Part shown: piece after piece, positions 28,704 to 35,993 of the stretch | Layout: every line of letters begins with the position of its first letter | How positions within the stretch are numbered: position 1 is the stretch's first letter | Assembly (NCBI GenBank): GCA_009780985.1 | Contig: WQYZ01000017.1 | Location: 1 to 39,848, forward strand | Reading direction: 5' to 3' | From: Oscillospiraceae bacterium | GTDB lineage: Bacteria; Bacillota; Clostridia; Oscillospirales; WRJC01 | Length of the DNA stretch: 39,848 bases | Notes under the pieces: generated by a model | Seen by the model: only the letters and a program-made list of their open reading frames with translations | Database searches by the model: none | What the model was told of the DNA's origin: nothing | Made by a program: the position numbers and the translations under genes

Positions 28704-30584
28704 ATGAATAATAGTAAAACAATTTTCCGTATCCTCGCATTTATAGTATTATTTATACCGACATATCTTGTAATATACAATATGTCAGTAATATTGCAGG
28801 ATAAACCGACTGCCGAAAATACGACAAAAATTACAGCCGTACGCGGCGCGGACAATTATACTAAAGACTATACGGACAGCAACGATATAAAAGTTTTTGT
28901 AAACGCTTTAAACAACGCCAAATCTGTAAAGGCGTCAAGCCGCAATCTTGACGACGAAAAACCTATTTCGCTCACTTTTTACAAAGGCGGCGAAGAACTT
29001 AAATACGAATTGTATTTGTCCGCCAAAGATACGGACTGCTTGTTAAAAAATGCGGACAACGAGCTTATGCTTTTGAACGCAAGAGACGCGGACGCGCTTC
29101 TTAACTCACCTATATCTGATACGGTTTACGACCACAGCCAAATCCCGCAGGCGATCATACCGCAGGGGCAGGATAATAAAACTATCTATCCCAGCAGCGG
29201 AGACTGGTATCTGAAAAAACCCAGCGGGAATTTTTATCCGTCAACTGTCGGCAATATGCTCGTAGAAAATGCAGAGACAAACAGCGTCAGAGTATTCCAG
29301 AATAAACCGTTAAATCTTCAGTTCGCTGTTCAGCCGGATAATATAAATGTTAAGGTTTATAGTAATAAAGAAGTCGTTTTCGACGATGTATACAGTAATT
29401 TTGACAGTAATTTTTATTCGGACGTCAATGAATCCCTGCAAATGGTTGTAACCGCGGAATGGCTTCAGAATGATACCAATGATTATTACGGCTCCGCAGA
29501 ATATGATATAGATGTTTCATACGAGGTGCCGGCTATTTTCGCGGTGTCTGAAACAGAGGCAAATCCCGGCGACATCGTTATTTTCACAGGAGCTAATATA
29601 ACTGACGGATCGAGTTATACTGTTGACGTTTCAAGCCCCGACAGTACAAATAATACTGACAGTGCCGGCAATACTGACGCGAGTATAATTTACAGTACGA
29701 ATTTTGCCGCCGCAGACGGCAAAGAAATCGCGCTTGTGCCGATAGGTATTGATTTTGCGGGCAAAACAATCAACGTATCTATATCAGGCGGCGACCAGCC
29801 TGTAAATTATCAGATTAATGTGGCGGCTCTCAGCGGAAGCACTGGAGCGGCTGGGTCGGCTATAAGTGCGCGCACAGACAATGGCAACGTTGATAATAAC
29901 TTATCTGATTCCGCTATCAAAACTAAAAATGATGAATACGCTAAAATTTTGGCTGTTGCGGATAACTTTAGCTCAAAATACTGGGACGGCAGCTTCATAT
30001 ATCCGCGCGAAGGCAAGGAATGGCTGATATACGGTCAGAAAGTTAGTATAAACGGCAACACATATTCATATATAAATTCCGCCACAAACTTAGACGTTAA
30101 TCCCAAAGAGCCGATTCTCGCGTCAAATGCGGGCAAAGTTATTTATGCCGGAACAGTCCCGGACGACGGAAACCTGATCGTTATAGACCACGGCATGGGT
30201 GTAAAATCATGGTACGGACATCTTGCGGATATGAGCGTAAAAGTAGGCGACGATATTACTAAAGGTCAGCAAATAGGCACAGCCGGAAATACAGGGTTGT
30301 ATACGTCAATCCAGTATAATTTATATTTTGCAGTATCGGTGAAAGATATTTTCATAAATCCCATATGGCTGATAAAGAACGGAATTGCCGGAACAGATTT
30401 GCCGGATTCCGCAGCCCCTACTTCTAACGATATAAATTACGGCGATATTCCGTCTGTCGCGCCTGAACCGGAAAGTGAAAGCCAGAGCGCTTCTGCTGCG
30501 CCCGTTGTATCTGCGCCGTCTGATACGTCCGGATCGCAAACGGCACAAACATCACAAACGGTTCCGGCATTATCTGCGCCGTAA
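28704..30584 (+). CDS. membrane-anchored LytM/M23-like protein with degenerate active site
   Basis: A 626-residue protein with an N-terminal membrane segment (ILAFIVLFIPTYLVIYNM), a long extracytoplasmic region of beta-rich segments, and a C-terminal M23/LytM domain (about 440-555: ILASNAGKVIYAG, LIVIDHGMGVKSWYGHL, KGQQIGTAGNTG). M23 enzymes are zinc peptidases that cut peptidoglycan cross-bridges. Here the first zinc ligand His is absent (the H-x-G-x-D region reads NSATNLD, Asp 464 kept), and the HxH motif is NLY (539-541). Only His 506 in YGHL remains. It is thus likely a catalytically inactive scaffold or activator, as known for EnvC and NlpD. The tail after 560 is Ser/Ala/Thr/Pro/Gln-rich. 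pyk follows after 33 bases. Confidence 0.85.
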   Translation: MNNSKTIFRILAFIVLFIPTYLVIYNMSVILQDKPTAENTTKITAVRGADNYTKDYTDSNDIKVFVNALNNAKSVKASSRNLDDEKPISLTFYKGGEELKYELYLSAKDTDCLLKNADNELMLLNARDADALLNSPISDTVYDHSQIPQAIIPQGQDNKTIYPSSGDWYLKKPSGNFYPSTVGNMLVENAETNSVRVFQNKPLNLQFAVQPDNINVKVYSNKEVVFDDVYSNFDSNFYSDVNESLQMVVTAEWLQNDTNDYYGSAEYDIDVSYEVPAIFAVSETEANPGDIVIFTGANITDGSSYTVDVSSPDSTNNTDSAGNTDASIIYSTNFAAADGKEIALVPIGIDFAGKTINVSISGGDQPVNYQINVAALSGSTGAAGSAISARTDNGNVDNNLSDSAIKTKNDEYAKILAVADNFSSKYWDGSFIYPREGKEWLIYGQKVSINGNTYSYINSATNLDVNPKEPILASNAGKVIYAGTVPDDGNLIVIDHGMGVKSWYGHLADMSVKVGDDITKGQQIGTAGNTGLYTSIQYNLYFAVSVKDIFINPIWLIKNGIAGTDLPDSAAPTSNDINYGDIPSVAPEPESESQSASAAPVVSAPSDTSGSQTAQTSQTVPALSAP

Positions 30585-30617
30585 TCCAAAAACCTTAAAA
30601 AAGAGAGGATGTTTATT

Positions 30618-32375
30618 TTGAGAAAAACAAAAATAATATGCACTATAGGTCCGGCTTGCGAAAGCGAGGATATACTCAGAAAAATGATGCTTGTGGGCAT
30701 GAACGTCGCAAGGTTGAATTTTTCGCACGGAACGCATGAGGAACATAAAGAAAAAATCGACAGAATAAAAAAACTGCGAAAAGAACTTGATTTGCCCGTC
30801 GGGATTTTATTGGATACAAAAGGTCCCGAAATCAGGACGCAAAAAGTTGAAAACGATTCGGTTACCCTGACTGGGGGCAATGAGATCGTTCTGACTACAA
30901 AAGATATTGTCGGAAATGAAAAGATGGTCGCCGTCACGTATAAAAACCTGCCGAGGAATCTTAAACCAGGCAATTCGATAATGATAGACGACGGACTTAT
31001 CGAATTAAAAGTCAAAAACGTCACTGATACCGAAATTACCTGCGATATAATTTCAGGCGGCGAGTTGGGGAACAGCAAAGGCGTGAATGTTCCCGGAGTG
31101 ACCATCGATATGCCGTATATGAGCGATACGGATAAGAGCGATATACTGTTCGGCGTAAAAAACGACGTCGATTTTATCGCCCTGTCTTTTGTCAGGAATC
31201 CGCAGGACATAAAAGAAGTGCGCCGGTTCCTCAATTCTCACGGAAGTTATAATATACAGCTTATCGCCAAAATAGAAAATACGGAAGGCGTAAAAAACAT
31301 AACGGATATTATAAACGTCTCTGACGGCATAATGGTTGCCCGAGGCGATATGGGAGTTGAAATCCCATTTGAGGAGCTGCCGCATATACAGAAAAATATC
31401 ATCACCGACTGTTATTCGGCGGGGAAAAAAGTCATAACTGCGACGCAGATGCTCGAATCCATGATACATCACCCCAGACCGACAAGAGCCGAAATAACGG
31501 ACGTCGCCAACGCCATTTACGACGGAACCAGCGCGATTATGCTGTCCGGAGAGACCGCGGCGGGGGAATATCCCTTGAAAAGCCTTGAGACTATGGCGAA
31601 AATTGCGGAGAAAACTGAATCGTATATAGACTATAAAACTTACGGAGACAAGATCGGTTCCCGCACAAATCTCGATGTCAATATAACAAGCGCAATATGC
31701 AACGCAACATGCAAAGCCGCGCAGGATTTGGGAGCGGCGGCTATCGTCGCAGTCACTTTGAGCGGCAGCAGCGCGAGAACGATCGCGAGTTTGCGTCCCG
31801 ATACCCCTATTATCGCCGTAACGCCGTATGAGAAAACCTATCTGCAACTTTCGCTTTCATGGGGAATTACGCCTCTGCTGAACAATTTTATAGAAAATGA
31901 ACGAGCATTGTTTACCGACGCCGTAAACAAAATTGTAGGGCATGGGTTTGTGAAAAACGGCGACGTTATTGTGATGACCGGAAGCACTCAGGATTCTACC
32001 GGTTCGACTAATACTCTCCGGGTGCACATAGTCGGCAATATTCTTCTGAGCGGCAAGGGAATCGGAATGGATAATGTAACCGGGCGGGTCTGCGTAATAA
32101 AAGACGAAGAAAAAGATTTGAGCAGTTTCACATTGGGCGATATACTCGTCGTTTCGCGGACGACTAACGATATACTGCATTTAATGCGGCAATGCTCCGG
32201 GATTATAACCGAAGAAGACGAGAACGATTCGGGGGTTGTATCTGCCGGGTGCGCCCTTGATATACCGGTAATATCCAACGCGAAAGGCGCGACGGCTATA
32301 TTAAAGACAGGCTCGAAAATAAAAATCGACGTAAAGAACGGTCACGTCTACAACAACGAAATAACAGGGATATAG
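30618..32375 (+). CDS. pyk: pyruvate kinase with C-terminal PEP-utiliser-like domain
   Basis: Catalyses the last step of glycolysis, phosphoenolpyruvate plus ADP to pyruvate plus ATP. The 585-residue protein has the barrel start TKIICTIGPACES, the N-terminal substrate motif NFSHG, the active-site signature region MVARGDMGVEIPFEELP, and ATQMLESMIHHPRPTRAE followed by DVANAIYDGTSAIMLSGETA. After the usual C-terminal domain it carries an extra domain of about 110 residues (GKGIGMDNVTGRVCVIKD ... GTGSKIKIDV-like end), related to the PEP-utiliser swivelling domain found in Bacillus-type enzymes. I choose TTG 30618, nine bases after AGAGAGG; ATG 30609 abuts that site. Confidence 0.96.
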   Translation: MRKTKIICTIGPACESEDILRKMMLVGMNVARLNFSHGTHEEHKEKIDRIKKLRKELDLPVGILLDTKGPEIRTQKVENDSVTLTGGNEIVLTTKDIVGNEKMVAVTYKNLPRNLKPGNSIMIDDGLIELKVKNVTDTEITCDIISGGELGNSKGVNVPGVTIDMPYMSDTDKSDILFGVKNDVDFIALSFVRNPQDIKEVRRFLNSHGSYNIQLIAKIENTEGVKNITDIINVSDGIMVARGDMGVEIPFEELPHIQKNIITDCYSAGKKVITATQMLESMIHHPRPTRAEITDVANAIYDGTSAIMLSGETAAGEYPLKSLETMAKIAEKTESYIDYKTYGDKIGSRTNLDVNITSAICNATCKAAQDLGAAAIVAVTLSGSSARTIASLRPDTPIIAVTPYEKTYLQLSLSWGITPLLNNFIENERALFTDAVNKIVGHGFVKNGDVIVMTGSTQDSTGSTNTLRVHIVGNILLSGKGIGMDNVTGRVCVIKDEEKDLSSFTLGDILVVSRTTNDILHLMRQCSGIITEEDENDSGVVSAGCALDIPVISNAKGATAILKTGSKIKIDVKNGHVYNNEITGI

Positions 32376-32430
32376 TTTTTATATAAAAAGTAACAATAAA
32401 ATTACTTTCTAAAAATATTTTCTGTAAATC

Positions 32431-32459
32431 TTGACAAAACGATTGATTTATAATAAAAT
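32431..32459 (+). promoter_or_regulatory. promoter of the AI-2E family gene
   Basis: Perfect TTGACA (32431-32436), 17-base spacer and TAAAAT (32454-32459), about 60 bases before ATG 32520. A weak A+T-rich hairpin (AAAGTAA / TTACTTT, 32387-32408) between the pyk stop and this promoter may be a poor terminator. Confidence 0.7.
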
Positions 32460-32519
32460 ATATACGTTGTTGTTTATTTAAAATTGTTTTTTTTGGAAAA
32501 ATTTGGGAAAGTGTTTTTG

Positions 32520-34115
32520 ATGAAAGATAATAAAGATGATAAAGAGAGAGACGAATGGAATAGAAAATATGCGGTAATCGCGGTTTATGCGTTTATTGTT
32601 ATAATCGCGGGATTTGTAGCCTTTTGGATTATACGCTGGATATTCGACTTTTTTTCCCAAAAACAGTACAATGGTATTTTAAAAGCGTTAACTCCCGTTA
32701 TTTACGGTTTTATCATTGCTTATCTGTTAAGTCCCGTTCTTATCTTTTTTGAAAAAAAAGTCTTTTTTAAAATCAAGAAAAAAGCCAGATATGCGCTCTC
32801 TCTTTTAACGACATATATAGTCACAGCAATAGTCATAACCCTGCTTTTCTTAATGGTCATTCCGCAGGTTATTTCGAGCGTACAGCAGCTTGGGGGAATG
32901 GTGACGAATTTATTCAGTCCGTACGAAGTATCTCAGACGTCAAAAACGACAGATCCCTCCGCAGCGGCAGCTGCCCCTGCTGCAACTGCCGCTGCCGATA
33001 TAACTGATATAACTGACACGACCGGCGCGGCTTCGGATAATTCTGATAGTTCTGACGCGTCTGATGCAAACAGTATAAACACGGATAAGAAACTGCTTAA
33101 AAATTCCGTAATCGGAGTGAACCTGACTAATTTTGCCAATTCCCTGCAGAAGTATATAGACGGGATCGGCCTTGATTTTAATATACAGGATACAGTTAAT
33201 AATTTTCTTATAGATTTTGCCGCCAATATTATGAATATCGGAACAAAGTTTATAACCCCGATGTTTAATTCCATCACGTCAATATTGTACAATACGGCGT
33301 CGGGAATATTAAATATCATTCTCGGTATTTTGCTGTCGGTTTATCTTCTGATCAGCAAAGAAAAATTTATCGCGCAGATAAAAAAGCTGCTGTTCGCGGT
33401 TATCCCCGGTAATTTTTCATACAGGTTAGTTAAAATAATGCGTAAGACGCATGAAATATTCGGCGGCTACATAACCGGAAAAATACTTGACTCCCTTATT
33501 GTAGGAGTTATATGTTTTATAGGAATGTCGATTTTTAATATAAGATATGCTATGCTTATCTCAGTAATCATCACAGTTACGGAAATTATCCCGTTTTTCG
33601 GTCCGATTATAGGGACGGTAACGTCTACTTTCTTCATCGCGATAAGCGATATATGGCAGGCTGTCGGGTTTTTGATATTTATGCTCGTATTACATCAGAT
33701 AGACGGCAATATAATAGGACCTAAAATTGTCGGGGCGAAAGTAGGACTTTCGTCGTTTTATGTGATTTGCGCCGTTATTATAATGAGCGGGCTTTTCGGA
33801 CTTTTAGGGATGTTTATAGGAGTGCCAATATTTGCGGTTATATATGTTTTAATAAAGGAATATGCGGAGAATAAACTCGGAAAGAAAGGCTACCCTGTAA
33901 GAACCGAATATTATGTCAGGAACGGCAATTTTGACGAAATTCCCGGCGATACAATCAAAAATGATAATCTTAAAATTGACGCCGGGGACACTAAATCGAT
34001 ATTTTCTATTCTGGCTAATATTGTAAAAAATATATCCGGCAGATTCGGTAAATCAAAAGATGAGTCAGATAAAAGTGACAAAAGAGATAATGATAAAAAC
34101 AATAAATATAAATAA
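32520..34115 (+). CDS. AI-2E family transporter (TqsA/YdiK-like)
   Basis: A 531-residue membrane protein of the AI-2E family (PF01594): two N-terminal hydrophobic segments, then IYGFIIAYLLSPVLIFFEK, a third segment, a soluble region and a C-terminal cluster with the family's IPFFGPIIGTVTSTFFIA and HQIDGNIIGPKIVGAKVGL. The soluble region contains an Ala/Asp/Ser low-complexity insertion (about 140-195). The family includes exporters of autoinducer-2 and Na+/H+ antiporters; the substrate here is unknown. I start at ATG 32520 with GGGAAA upstream; TTG 32484 has no site. The charged tail ends 16 bases before tRNA-Arg. Confidence 0.88.
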   Translation: MKDNKDDKERDEWNRKYAVIAVYAFIVIIAGFVAFWIIRWIFDFFSQKQYNGILKALTPVIYGFIIAYLLSPVLIFFEKKVFFKIKKKARYALSLLTTYIVTAIVITLLFLMVIPQVISSVQQLGGMVTNLFSPYEVSQTSKTTDPSAAAAAPAATAAADITDITDTTGAASDNSDSSDASDANSINTDKKLLKNSVIGVNLTNFANSLQKYIDGIGLDFNIQDTVNNFLIDFAANIMNIGTKFITPMFNSITSILYNTASGILNIILGILLSVYLLISKEKFIAQIKKLLFAVIPGNFSYRLVKIMRKTHEIFGGYITGKILDSLIVGVICFIGMSIFNIRYAMLISVIITVTEIIPFFGPIIGTVTSTFFIAISDIWQAVGFLIFMLVLHQIDGNIIGPKIVGAKVGLSSFYVICAVIIMSGLFGLLGMFIGVPIFAVIYVLIKEYAENKLGKKGYPVRTEYYVRNGNFDEIPGDTIKNDNLKIDAGDTKSIFSILANIVKNISGRFGKSKDESDKSDKRDNDKNNKYK

Positions 34116-34131
34116 ATATAAACAAAAATGC

Positions 34132-34206
34132 GCCCCCGTAGTTAAATGGACATAACTTTCCCCTCCTAAGGGAAGATTACGCGTTCGATTCGCGTCGGGG
34201 GTGCCA
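34132..34206 (+). tRNA. tRNA-Arg (anticodon CCT)
   Basis: Folds by hand: acceptor GCCCCCG with CGGGGGT (first pair G-T), D-stem GTTA/TAAC, anticodon stem TTCCC/GGGAA with loop CTCCTAA (anticodon CCT at 34165-34167, reading AGG), T-stem ACGCG/CGCGT with loop TTCGATT, discriminator G, and an encoded CCA at 34204-34206. tRNA genes are common insertion sites for mobile elements, and the broken genes that follow begin directly at its 3' end. Confidence 0.93.
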
Positions 34207-34236
34207 ATACCGAACGTAGTTCGGGTATAATGGCAC
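34201..34236 (+). terminator. hairpin at the tRNA 3' end
   Basis: The tRNA end GTGCCA is followed by ATACCGAAC, GTA, GTTCGGGTAT, AA and TGGCAC, which folds into a long interrupted stem that includes the last six bases of the tRNA. No T-tract follows directly, so it may be a processing or termination element, or a palindromic insertion. Confidence 0.45.
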
Positions 34237-34428
34237 GAAATTCATTTTTGTGTCATTTTTGTTTTCTATAGAGCAATACGAATCCAACTGTATAAAATGT
34301 GTGTATTTATCCAATTTGCTAATCTGGACTCGAACTGTTTTTTTGCGTTTGCTAATAAAAATGATATGCTTGCTAATAACCGTTTTGTGTGGTGATGGAT
34401 CACCGTGTACTTCCCTGTGCGTTGATGC

Positions 34429-34847
34429 CGGGTCCCATTTGATTCTGCGGACTGTGAAACTATATTCAACCGCTAATTCGACAAGTCGGCGGCAGCCTTT
34501 CTCTACATGTATGTTTGTTAGTTTATCCATGTCGTAAGCTTCGACTATTTCCTCGACGCCATTCTGTCGCAGAGTCTCAAATAATCCAATAAGATTGTGG
34601 TAATTGTTCGCGCCTGCGACAGCCGCGAACGTCAGTCCCGACAGACAATATGAAATAATAGCCTTTAAATAACCTTCTGTTACATAGACTGTTTTATCCC
34701 ACCTATTGCCGATAAATCCAACCGGACTGCCGCACGATGTTCCTATGTTCTCGTTTGTACTGGAGAACCAAAAGTATTTACAGCCATTAAACGGCGTATC
34801 GAGCCGAATCTGTATTCCGGCAGTCAGCCCGTCAATTCGTGTGCCGC
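34429..34847 (-). pseudogene. DUF3854 (TOPRIM-like) protein remnant
   Basis: About 140 codons read without interruption and contain a recognisable DUF3854-like core: GNRWDKTVYVTEGYLKA (the TOPRIM-type Glu), AVAGANNYHNL, then EEIVEAYDMDKLTNIHVEKG (the Asp pair) and RRLVELAVEYSFTVRRIKWD. The left end breaks after KWDP and runs into unrelated sequence and then the tRNA. The right end stops where cas6 sequence begins on the other strand, near 34847. DUF3854 proteins are found on plasmids, phages and integrative elements. Both ends are missing and there is no start, so this is a dead fragment. Confidence 0.72.
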
Positions 34848-35381
34848 GTTTCAACGCTGAACGATGAAGCCGCGCAAATACTCGACGCTTTGGAAAAGCA
34901 AGACACAATCGTCGTTTACGCCGACAAAAAGCCTATACTGCTTACCATAGAAAAAATTTCTCGCTCTAACCCGATATACGCTATGGATATACCCAATATA
35001 TTGACCAAAAAGAAATATAAAATAGATATTGTCACCCCGGCGACGCGCAAAACAAGCGGCGAATATACAAATCGCCCCGATTTATGCCAATACTTTACGT
35101 CTGTGGCAAACAAACTGAAAGTTTATGAAGATATATTGATTGAGAACAGCGAACTTGAAATGCTTTTCGCAAACATAAAGATGAGCAGATATAATTTTGA
35201 GAGCAGAAACTATATGATCGGCGGCAAAAATATACCAGCAATGACCGGAAGCTGTGACATATCAATCAATTCGGACAGCGAGCAGGTGGATAAAATAAAG
35301 TTACTTTTGGGGTATGCGACATACAGCGGAATCGGAGCTAAAACGTCGTTAGGCATGGGTGGGTTTTTAGTACAGGCGTAA
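34839..35381 (+). pseudogene. cas6: Cas6 endoribonuclease, C-terminal part only
   Basis: Cas6 cuts CRISPR precursor RNA within its repeats. The 180 codons match the middle and C-terminal parts of the family: RVSTLNDEAAQIL, IVTPATRKTSGEYTNRPDL, and the diagnostic Gly-rich end SGIGAKTSLGMGGFLV that closes the second ferredoxin-like domain. The first part, about 70-100 residues including the usual start, is absent. The frame begins with a GTG without ribosome-binding site at the joint with the DUF3854 remnant. It is therefore truncated and most likely inactive. No other cas gene is in the window. It lies on the same strand just before a CRISPR-like unit, as cas6 often does. Confidence 0.8.
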
Positions 35382-35382
35382 A

Positions 35383-35408
35383 AACATAAAAAATCGGTTT
35401 TTTATGTT
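35383..35408 (+). terminator. terminator after cas6 remnant
   Basis: Perfect 11-bp stem (AACATAAAAAA / TTTTTTATGTT) with tetraloop TCGG, directly after the cas6 stop codon. The arms carry A- and T-tracts, so it could work in both directions. Confidence 0.7.
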
Positions 35409-35426
35409 AATTAATGCAAAAAAGTG

Positions 35427-35455
35427 TTGACAAAAGGTATTTATAGCGTTATAAT
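35427..35455 (+). promoter_or_regulatory. consensus promoter of leader unit 1
   Basis: Perfect TTGACA (35427-35432), 17-base spacer, perfect TATAAT (35450-35455). Both boxes and their spacing are kept in copy 2 while three spacer bases differ, which suggests the promoter is under selection. Confidence 0.85.
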
Positions 35456-35497
35456 ATATACAAATCTCGTCAGGGAGTAGAAAAAAGAGGGCAGTTG

Positions 35498-35596
35498 ATG
35501 AAAAAACATCAAACCACAGGAGAAAATTCGGGAGGATTTTTTAGCCCGAAAAATGGCATCCTCCGGAAAATCGAGAAAGGCGTGATAGAATGGTAG
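35498..35596 (+). CDS. 32-residue micro-ORF in leader unit 1
   Basis: ATG 35498 follows AGAGGG with six bases between, and the frame runs 32 codons to TAG (peptide begins MKKHQTTGENSGG and ends KGVIEW). The same frame exists in copy 2 with one change (Thr7 to Ile). Promoter and ribosome-binding site fit, so translation is plausible. However, the DNA also forms a strong hairpin inside the frame, so conservation could be for RNA structure. I recognise no family. It could be a small toxin, a leader peptide or chance. Confidence 0.45.
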   Translation: MKKHQTTGENSGGFFSPKNGILRKIEKGVIEW

Positions 35597-35728
35597 GAAA
35601 GTTCATATTTCCGAACAGATGTTGTATGCGCCTGATTCCACAAAATGTTATGTTTTGGGGTAGAACAAATATACTCCTGAAAAACAGCCCTCAGAGTTCC
35701 GATTTTATGCGGCAAAAAAATGGGTAGG

Positions 35729-35838
35729 GTTGCGCGACCTTGCTTCCTCTAACGGGGATTGAAACGCTCCTAATACTTCATTGCAATATGTAGCATCACA
35801 CGTTGCGCGACCCTGTTGCCTCGCAAGGGGATTGAATA
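35729..35838 (+). CRISPR. minimal CRISPR-like array: two 37-nt repeats, one 36-nt spacer
   Basis: Repeat 1 (35729-35765) begins GTTGCGCGACC and ends GGGGATTGAAAC, the 3' tag typical of Cas6-processed type I/III repeats. The spacer is 35766-35801. Repeat 2 (35802-35838) begins GTTGCGCGACC and ends ATTGAATA, a degenerate terminal repeat. Repeat 2 folds as TTGC-CTC-GCAA flanked by CCC/GGG. With only one spacer the array is either a worn remnant or a specialised mini-array. Confidence 0.72.
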
Positions 35839-35842
35839 ATTG

Positions 35843-35882
35843 AAAAGAATCTCTCGATTAATATATCCGAGAGATTCTTTTT
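35843..35882 (+). terminator. terminator of mini-array 1
   Basis: A 14-bp stem (AAAAGAATCTCTCG / CGAGAGATTCTTTT) begins five bases after the last repeat and ends in a T-run. The transcript from the leader promoter would thus be a discrete RNA of about 420 nt. Confidence 0.85.
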
Positions 35883-35915
35883 CTGGTTTTGACAAAGTAA
35901 AAATAAATATAAAAA

Positions 35916-35988
35916 ATCTCCGTCAAACTATTGTAATCTCCGTCATTTTAGGGTATAATGATGGAGATAAATAATTTATGATGGAGAT
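35916..35988 (+). promoter_or_regulatory. fic promoter with four operator half-sites
   Basis: TTGTAA (35931-35936), 17 bases, TATAAT (35954-35959). The motif ATCTCCGTCA occurs at 35916 and 35936, and its near-perfect inverted form TGATGGAGAT at 35959 and 35979. Each pair is spaced exactly 20 bases. The sites cover the -35 box and the start of the transcript. This is a classic operator layout, and the winged helix at the C terminus of the Fic protein is the obvious candidate to bind it. Confidence 0.75.
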
Positions 35989-35993
35989 TAGCA

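Larger units (their letters stand above)
35417..35728 (+). repeat. leader unit, copy 1 of a 0.3-kb direct repeat
   Basis: This stretch recurs at 37088-37400. From the TTGACA box to the first repeat base both copies are exactly 302 bases with no gap. Between the -10 box and about 35625 only two bases differ; the last 100 bases before the repeat carry about 16 differences. It contains a promoter, a 32-codon ORF and two conserved hairpins: TTGATG/CATCAA at 35495-35512, and TTC-G-GGAGGAT / ATCCTCC-G-GAA at 35527-35568. It ends at a CRISPR-like repeat and so holds the place of a CRISPR leader. Confidence 0.85.

Noticed and set aside
30609-30617. ATG 30609 as pyruvate kinase start
   Set aside because: It abuts the AGAGAGG site; TTG 30618 has proper spacing and gives the usual N terminus of the family.
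34177-34908. A single intact 243-residue minus-strand gene
   Set aside because: Only the central part has DUF3854-like sequence. The left end runs through unrelated DNA into the tRNA, and the right end reads the complement of cas6, so the long frame is accidental.
35766-35776. Seven-base match CTCCTAA between the spacer start and the tRNA-Arg anticodon loop
   Set aside because: Seven bases are too few, and the flanking bases do not match; expected by chance in a window this long.
35417-35838. Retron-type structured RNA
   Set aside because: No reverse transcriptase is nearby, and the 37-nt repeats ending GATTGAAAC fit CRISPR better.
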